This document shows, piece by piece, positions 60,252 through 64,000 of a stretch of DNA of 64,000 nt. This DNA is from Pseudomonas thivervalensis (GTDB lineage: Bacteria; Pseudomonadota; Gammaproteobacteria; Pseudomonadales; Pseudomonadaceae), in NCBI RefSeq assembly GCF_001269655.1, contig NZ_LHVE01000014.1:1-64000 (forward strand), in the 5' to 3' direction. The notes beneath the pieces were generated by a model. That model ran no database searches. It was not told the DNA's origin and worked only from the letters and a program-made list of their open reading frames with translations. A program made the translations under genes and the position numbers. Numbering within the stretch: position 1 is the stretch's first letter; every line of letters starts with the position of its first letter.

Positions 60252-61947
60252 TCAAAATACTCCATACATTCGAATAAAAAGACATCACATCACTTACATC
60301 TGCCACATTCCAGAGTCCACATAGAGACTCTACGACAGTCTCGCCATCGCATCTTCTAACCACAAACACACCAGAAGCAATGTCGTAAAAAATATTCATT
60401 GTTGCGCCAAGCCAAAAGGGGATCTTCGAATCAACACCACAGCTAAAAACAAGGGTCGACCAGCACTTCACTTTCCTTTCAAGACAGTCGTATGGCGGGT
60501 CATTTCGCCCAATAGGCCTTTCGATTTTTGACAAGCTTTCCCTCAGATCTAAAATTGCATGCGGTCGTCTATTCAACCTAATAACATTAATTGCCACCGC
60601 GATTGCGAAGCGTCTGCGATCAATGCCACCCCCTTCAACAAATCCAACAATAAGTTCAAAAAGCTCGCCATAAACACGACAAAATTCATTTATTAAAAAT
60701 ACGTTTTCAGCAGACGTTAAAAACACATCTGACGCACCATTAAAAACTTTTGCTTTAAGCGCATGGACATATATACGCGCCATTTTATACTCATAGCCTT
60801 TCCAGGCTAGGCCTGGCCCTTGCTCAACCAATTCATAACAATCTGAGTCCAATAGCCGCTGGAGACAAGATGAAAACTTTAGAAACTCTCGACTATTAGT
60901 TACCTGTTTAGTCAGAAAAAAACTAGGGAATCCCACCTGTATGGCATTGTAGAAACGCAGGTATTTTTGATACTCATCCCAAAACTCATTCATCGCCAAA
61001 CGAAAAATTTCAACCTGAAACTCAGCATCTACGACTTCATATTTCTTTAAGTAATAGCAAATATCATGAATGCTTCGTAAGACCGGCTCATACTCTGTCA
61101 AAAAACCAGTCAGATCCAACTTGTCACATCCAATCAATTTGGAAAAAATTCTTACCCCACTGAGATCCATCCATGCGCCACTCAGCGAAACGTTTGAGGC
61201 ACTGACATTGTAGTGAATAATACGCTTCGCTCTTGCAGCTGAAAATTGTCGAGCATAACGTCTCGCCAGCTCGATTAAACCTGTACGTATACGATCAGAT
61301 AATGTGGAAATCCCATATAACTCATATGAACTGACAGGAAGAAAATCGACCAACCTCTGTACAGCAAATTTTACGCGCCTTGCATCACCACATAACAAAC
61401 CGGTAAATTGCTCCTTGAAGTAAACTGCTCTCATAAAATGTGCGGGACGTACCGCTGACTCTCGGACTAATAGAGCACGTGAATATGTTTGACCTTCTTG
61501 ACTAAATTTGCATCCTGCATCAATGACAGCGACCGTCCTCACCGCTCCGTAGGGAAGAGCTATATTTATTATTTCCGCCCATATCGACTCATAAATCGCG
61601 GCCTCAATAGATAAGAAACCGTTTCCATGTGCCTCATCGGAATCAGGGGCAACTAATTCATTAGGCCCAATCCCTTTTAGTTGATATACCCCGTCAAAAC
61701 CGCAGCGCCCGCCACCTCCGTTTTTATAAATCCCGTCTCCACCGTATCTCTCAGCATAGAAAAGCTTTTCATTCCTTTCTGCTCCAGCAATATCTCTCCC
61801 TCCTACAATGTAGCTGTACTGGGAAAGAACCTCTTCTTCAGTCAGGTTAAGTTTCAAGTAGTTATTAAATTGGACGATGGACGTGCCTTCAATTTTTTCC
61901 GCCTTGAACCTCACGAAGACCTCATGCAGATCCGATAGTTTTGTCAT
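60238..61947 (-). CDS. large microcin-modification protein, MceJ/MchC-like, with SelO-like motifs
   Basis: A 569-residue soluble protein. By position (directly before an HlyC-like gene, 14-base overlap) and size it matches MceJ/MchC of siderophore-microcin clusters (about 520 residues from memory). Within residues 75-265 I see a pattern like the SelO pseudokinase AMPylases: GGGGR (77-81), YQLKGIG (88-94), a helix with Glu115/120/125, RALLVRESAVRPAHF (157-171), and SASNVSLSGAWMDLSG (249-264). The last carries an Asn and an Asp where SelO binds metal, but Ser251 replaces its catalytic Asp. No other domain recognised; the C-terminal half is unassigned. ATG at 61947, weak GAGGT site. AT-rich. Confidence 0.6.
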   Translation of the reverse strand: MTKLSDLHEVFVRFKAEKIEGTSIVQFNNYLKLNLTEEEVLSQYSYIVGGRDIAGAERNEKLFYAERYGGDGIYKNGGGGRCGFDGVYQLKGIGPNELVAPDSDEAHGNGFLSIEAAIYESIWAEIINIALPYGAVRTVAVIDAGCKFSQEGQTYSRALLVRESAVRPAHFMRAVYFKEQFTGLLCGDARRVKFAVQRLVDFLPVSSYELYGISTLSDRIRTGLIELARRYARQFSAARAKRIIHYNVSASNVSLSGAWMDLSGVRIFSKLIGCDKLDLTGFLTEYEPVLRSIHDICYYLKKYEVVDAEFQVEIFRLAMNEFWDEYQKYLRFYNAIQVGFPSFFLTKQVTNSREFLKFSSCLQRLLDSDCYELVEQGPGLAWKGYEYKMARIYVHALKAKVFNGASDVFLTSAENVFLINEFCRVYGELFELIVGFVEGGGIDRRRFAIAVAINVIRLNRRPHAILDLRESLSKIERPIGRNDPPYDCLERKVKCWSTLVFSCGVDSKIPFWLGATMNIFYDIASGVFVVRRCDGETVVESLCGLWNVADVSDVMSFYSNVWSILNEQY

Positions 61948-61984
61948 AGATTGCTCAACCTCGGCGTTCCGAACAGCTCATATG

Positions 61985-62150
61985 ATTCAACGATAGCGAC
62001 GATATTCGATGATTTGTACCCTACACTTGTAGGGGTGACTTAAAAGGACATCTATGGGATGTCTCCACTGCCTCGTCGCGACGCGGCATAACTTCACCAG
62101 GAGCACGGGAATGCAATCATGATTAGCACTTACGTTGAGCCAACAGCTTA
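61985..62150 (+). repeat. decayed copy of the exporter promoter and gene start, with palindrome
   Basis: This segment repeats, with many changes, the 62914-63080 segment: ATTTGTACCCTACA at the left, the palindrome CCCTACACTTGTAGGG at 62019-62034, GGGGTGAC, then CTATGGGA, GACGCGGCAT and so on up to an ATG-like start (ATGATTAGCACTTACGTTGA). Its frame stops after 19 codons. It also lies 70-90 bases before the MceJ-like gene on the other strand, so the palindrome may control that operon as well. Confidence 0.6.
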
Positions 62151-62414
62151 TTGGGAGCCTAGGGCGCTCGGTGGTTAGGCAGCACCGAACTAGAGTGGAA
62201 CAAAGGGAAAATCTAGATTATTGACTTTCGTTTTCGTTTCGGTAATACGACGAAAGCCATTAAACATCTAAGAATGCATCATTCATAAACAGACGTTGGA
62301 GGCCGCCACAATAATGCTCATTCAACCCAAAGGATGGGGAGCTATTTTACTTCCCAGAATAGGCGACCATCGCGATATCGCCTGCAAGCACTAATCAACT
62401 ACCAAAAACCTTCA
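62151..62414. pseudogene. possible remnant of a second HlyD/CvaA gene start
   Basis: After the decayed start, a short frame from 62313 reads MLIQPKGWGAILLPRIGDH, resembling the KWQGRAILLPG stretch near the start of CvaA. The rest of this 264-base stretch has no open frame. It suggests that an older exporter copy was lost here. Weak evidence. Confidence 0.3.
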
Positions 62415-62849
62415 CTATAGAGCACGTGATAATGTCACCAGTCGGTCGTATGGCCCAGTAAAAATTGCGACACTCCTTTGGATGGTGCATGTGATAACTT
62501 CGGATTTGCAATCATCCGAGAAATACACACCATCACGCCTCTCTGAATATCCGATGGATAGCATTGCGTCCCGCAACAAGCTTGGCTCCATATTAGCTCT
62601 GACTCTTAATTCAGCAGATGCCTCATCAAAATACATTTTCTTAGCAGTTACCGCCAAGTATCCAATTGTTCCTCCCACAACTTCCCAACCTGAAAAATCA
62701 TTTCTCAATGAAAATTTCTCCATAAAAACAAATACCAAAGCTATCAGTAAGGAGACCATTATATTTCTTCCAACCAAAACGAAGATCTTGGAAGGACCAC
62801 CTGACAGCTGGTCCCTAAGCTTTAACCTTTTTATAACATTTTCGGCCAT
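62415..62849 (-). CDS. 144-residue membrane-anchored protein of unknown function
   Basis: Starts MAENVIKRLKLRDQLSGG, with GAGGA eight bases ahead of the ATG at 62849. One membrane segment (IMVSLLIALVFVFMEKF, about residues 28-45), perhaps a second (WEVVGGTIGYLAVTA), then a soluble C-terminal domain of about 75 residues. No family recognised. It stands between the modification operon and the exporter, reading towards the former. Size and topology allow an immunity role, as for the two downstream membrane proteins. Confidence 0.6.
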   Translation of the reverse strand: MAENVIKRLKLRDQLSGGPSKIFVLVGRNIMVSLLIALVFVFMEKFSLRNDFSGWEVVGGTIGYLAVTAKKMYFDEASAELRVRANMEPSLLRDAMLSIGYSERRDGVYFSDDCKSEVITCTIQRSVAIFTGPYDRLVTLSRAL

Positions 62850-62913
62850 ATGTTCGTCCTCGCTGCACAACTTTTGAATCGCTCACCTAACGCCCTTCCA
62901 AACAGCACACATA

Positions 62914-63060
62914 AATCAACGATAACGACGAAATTCGAAGATTTGTACCCTACACATGTAGGGGTGACCCAAGCGGCCGTCTATGGGAATCTTCACAGCC
63001 ACGCCGCGATGCGGCATGCCTTCCCAAGGAGCTCCGGGATACAACTATTGTCAGCAAGGA
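62914..63060 (+). promoter_or_regulatory. exporter promoter region with 16-bp palindrome
   Basis: It contains CCCTACACATGTAGGG (62948-62963), two CCCTACA arms around CA, within ATTTGTACCCTACA. The same arms recur at 62019-62034 with only the centre changed (CT). Such conservation inside an otherwise diverged repeat suggests a protein-binding site, about 100 bases upstream of the exporter start. Confidence 0.55.
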
Positions 63061-64000
63061 ATGCTCACATTGACCCAAGACACGTCGTTATTCAGAACAG
63101 AGGCTCTAGAAGCCCAACAGGTGCAATGGTTAGGCAACATCGTCCTGATTCGCCCCGTCTCGTTCGCCTTCCTCACAGTCTTCGCCACAGCCCTTGCATC
63201 AATCGTTGTTATTTTTTTCATATGGGGAAGCTATACCAAGCGAAGCAGCATAGCTGGGCAATTACTGCCCTCTTCGGGGCAGATTAAAGTTTATGCACCA
63301 CAACAAGGACGGGTGCTTGAAAGCTTCATTCATGAGGGGCAGCACGTTAAGGCGGGCACCCACTTGCTCACATTATCCAGCGAGCACTATGGCGAAAATT
63401 CCGATCCAATTCAGGAAAGTATTAGTAGCAACCTTAAGGAAAGAAAACGGTCCTTAATTGATGAACTCACAAAAACAAAAACACTGCAGGCTGATCAAAG
63501 GAAAAGCCTTACCAGCCATTTAAGCAGCTTAAAAAACGAGTTGGATATTTTAGCCGGGCAAATTTCCAGTCAAAAACAGCTGGTTGCCTTGGCTTCCAAT
63601 GCCACCAGTCGTTATTCAGGTTTAATGGAAAAGGGATATATAGCCATGGATCAGCTACAGCAACGGCAGGCAGAGCTACTCAATCATCGACAGAAACTAA
63701 ATACCCTTGACCGTGACCGCTCCGCGCTGCGACAACGGATAACCGAACGCCGCAACGAGCTTTCTGGCTTATCCGCTCGACATGAAAATCAACTCGCCAT
63801 CATTCATAGAACGCTATCGGAAATTGATCGAGAGATCATCGAGAGTGAGGCGCGGCGTATATTAGTTATCAAGGCGCCTCAAGAAGGTGTCGTGACTGCC
63901 ATTTTGGCAGAGCCCGGACAGTCCACAGGTACCGCTAGACCGCTTTTAAGCATCGTTCCAAACAACGCCTCATTGCACGCCGAGCTTTATTCTCCGAGTA
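63061..64000 (+). CDS. HlyD/CvaA-family exporter subunit (5' part, runs off the right edge)
   Basis: 313 codons are visible, without a stop. Residues 20-55 hold the cytoplasmic start and one membrane helix (FAFLTVFATALASIVVIFFI). Next comes GQIKVYAPQQGRVLESFIHE (barrel-sandwich half, lipoyl-like), then about 150 residues of paired coiled coil (SLKERKRSLIDELTK onward), then the second half (RRILVIKAPQEGVVTAILAE). This is the membrane-fusion protein of type I secretion systems that export double-glycine peptides with a peptidase-ABC transporter and TolC. A transporter gene should follow beyond the window. The start may be ATG 63061 or TTG 63070; the latter is better spaced from AAGGA. Confidence 0.9.
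   Translation, partial: MLTLTQDTSLFRTEALEAQQVQWLGNIVLIRPVSFAFLTVFATALASIVVIFFIWGSYTKRSSIAGQLLPSSGQIKVYAPQQGRVLESFIHEGQHVKAGTHLLTLSSEHYGENSDPIQESISSNLKERKRSLIDELTKTKTLQADQRKSLTSHLSSLKNELDILAGQISSQKQLVALASNATSRYSGLMEKGYIAMDQLQQRQAELLNHRQKLNTLDRDRSALRQRITERRNELSGLSARHENQLAIIHRTLSEIDREIIESEARRILVIKAPQEGVVTAILAEPGQSTGTARPLLSIVPNNASLHAELYSPS

Noticed and set aside
58574..62849. A prophage or tailocin fragment
   Set aside because: No capsid, tail, integrase or lysis genes are visible; the gene set fits a peptide-export locus.
62850..63287. A 145-codon plus-strand frame overlapping the exporter start
   Set aside because: It is out of frame with the HlyD-type gene, runs through the palindrome region, and shows no family motif.

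Overview
The window reads as chromosome from a fluorescent pseudomonad (Pseudomonas fluorescens group). This rests on high GC, two families of Pseudomonas REP elements (cores GGGAGCGAGCTTGCTCGC and GGCGAGGGAGCTTGCTCCC), and conserved Pseudomonas blocks such as purM/purN with DUF2066, AI-2E and hda, and cysM-rlmD-relA-mazG. The species is not determined.

Layout. 1-4.6 kb: the 5' part of a large Rhs toxin gene running off the left edge, preceded by a Sel1 gene, an unknown protein and an XRE regulator. 5.4-10.1 kb: a DUF1232 gene, an FKBP lipoprotein, and a di-haem cytochrome/catalase-like pair. 10.2-10.8 kb: a tandem duplication of a tRNA-Val/tRNA-Asp pair. 10.9-18.9 kb: rdgC and a run of transporters, including a guanidine-II riboswitch before gdx/sugE. 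19.1-24.7 kb: an MxtR-type hybrid sensor kinase, rmuC and a small Sel1 gene. 25-30.7 kb: two small unknown genes, fadL, a glutathione peroxidase, and a MarR/MFS pair sharing a palindromic operator, with a 39-codon gene coupled to the MFS gene.

30.7-40.1 kb: ten cobalamin genes on the minus strand (cobO-cobB-bluB-cbiB-cobD-cobQ-cobU-cobT-cobC-cobS). They are mostly chained by start/stop overlaps and headed by a cobalamin riboswitch. They cover corrin adenosylation and amidation, aminopropanol attachment, DMB synthesis and lower-loop assembly. A REP pair has been absorbed into the 3' end of cobB. 40.3-56.9 kb: ordinary core genes (PQQ-type dehydrogenase, two NlpC/P60 lipoproteins, hda, AI-2E, DUF2066, purM, purN, DUF3108, DUF2058, mazG, relA, rlmD, cysM).

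56.9-64 kb is different: AT-rich, with little visible homology to the core, a decayed IS66 fragment and two small DNA-binding proteins. It holds what looks like a class II microcin locus: a Gly/Ala-rich peptide with a double-glycine leader, an HlyC-fold protein and a 569-residue partner recalling the MceI/MceJ (MchD/MchC) pair of siderophore-microcin clusters, three small membrane proteins that could give immunity, and the start of a CvaA/HlyD-type export gene running off the right edge. A 16-bp palindrome in a duplicated segment precedes both the exporter and the modification operon. The partner protein carries motifs resembling the SelO AMPylase fold, the HlyC-like protein has Tyr where HlyC has its catalytic His, and the peptide lacks the Ser-rich tail used for siderophore attachment. 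This is the best candidate for an undescribed system in the window.
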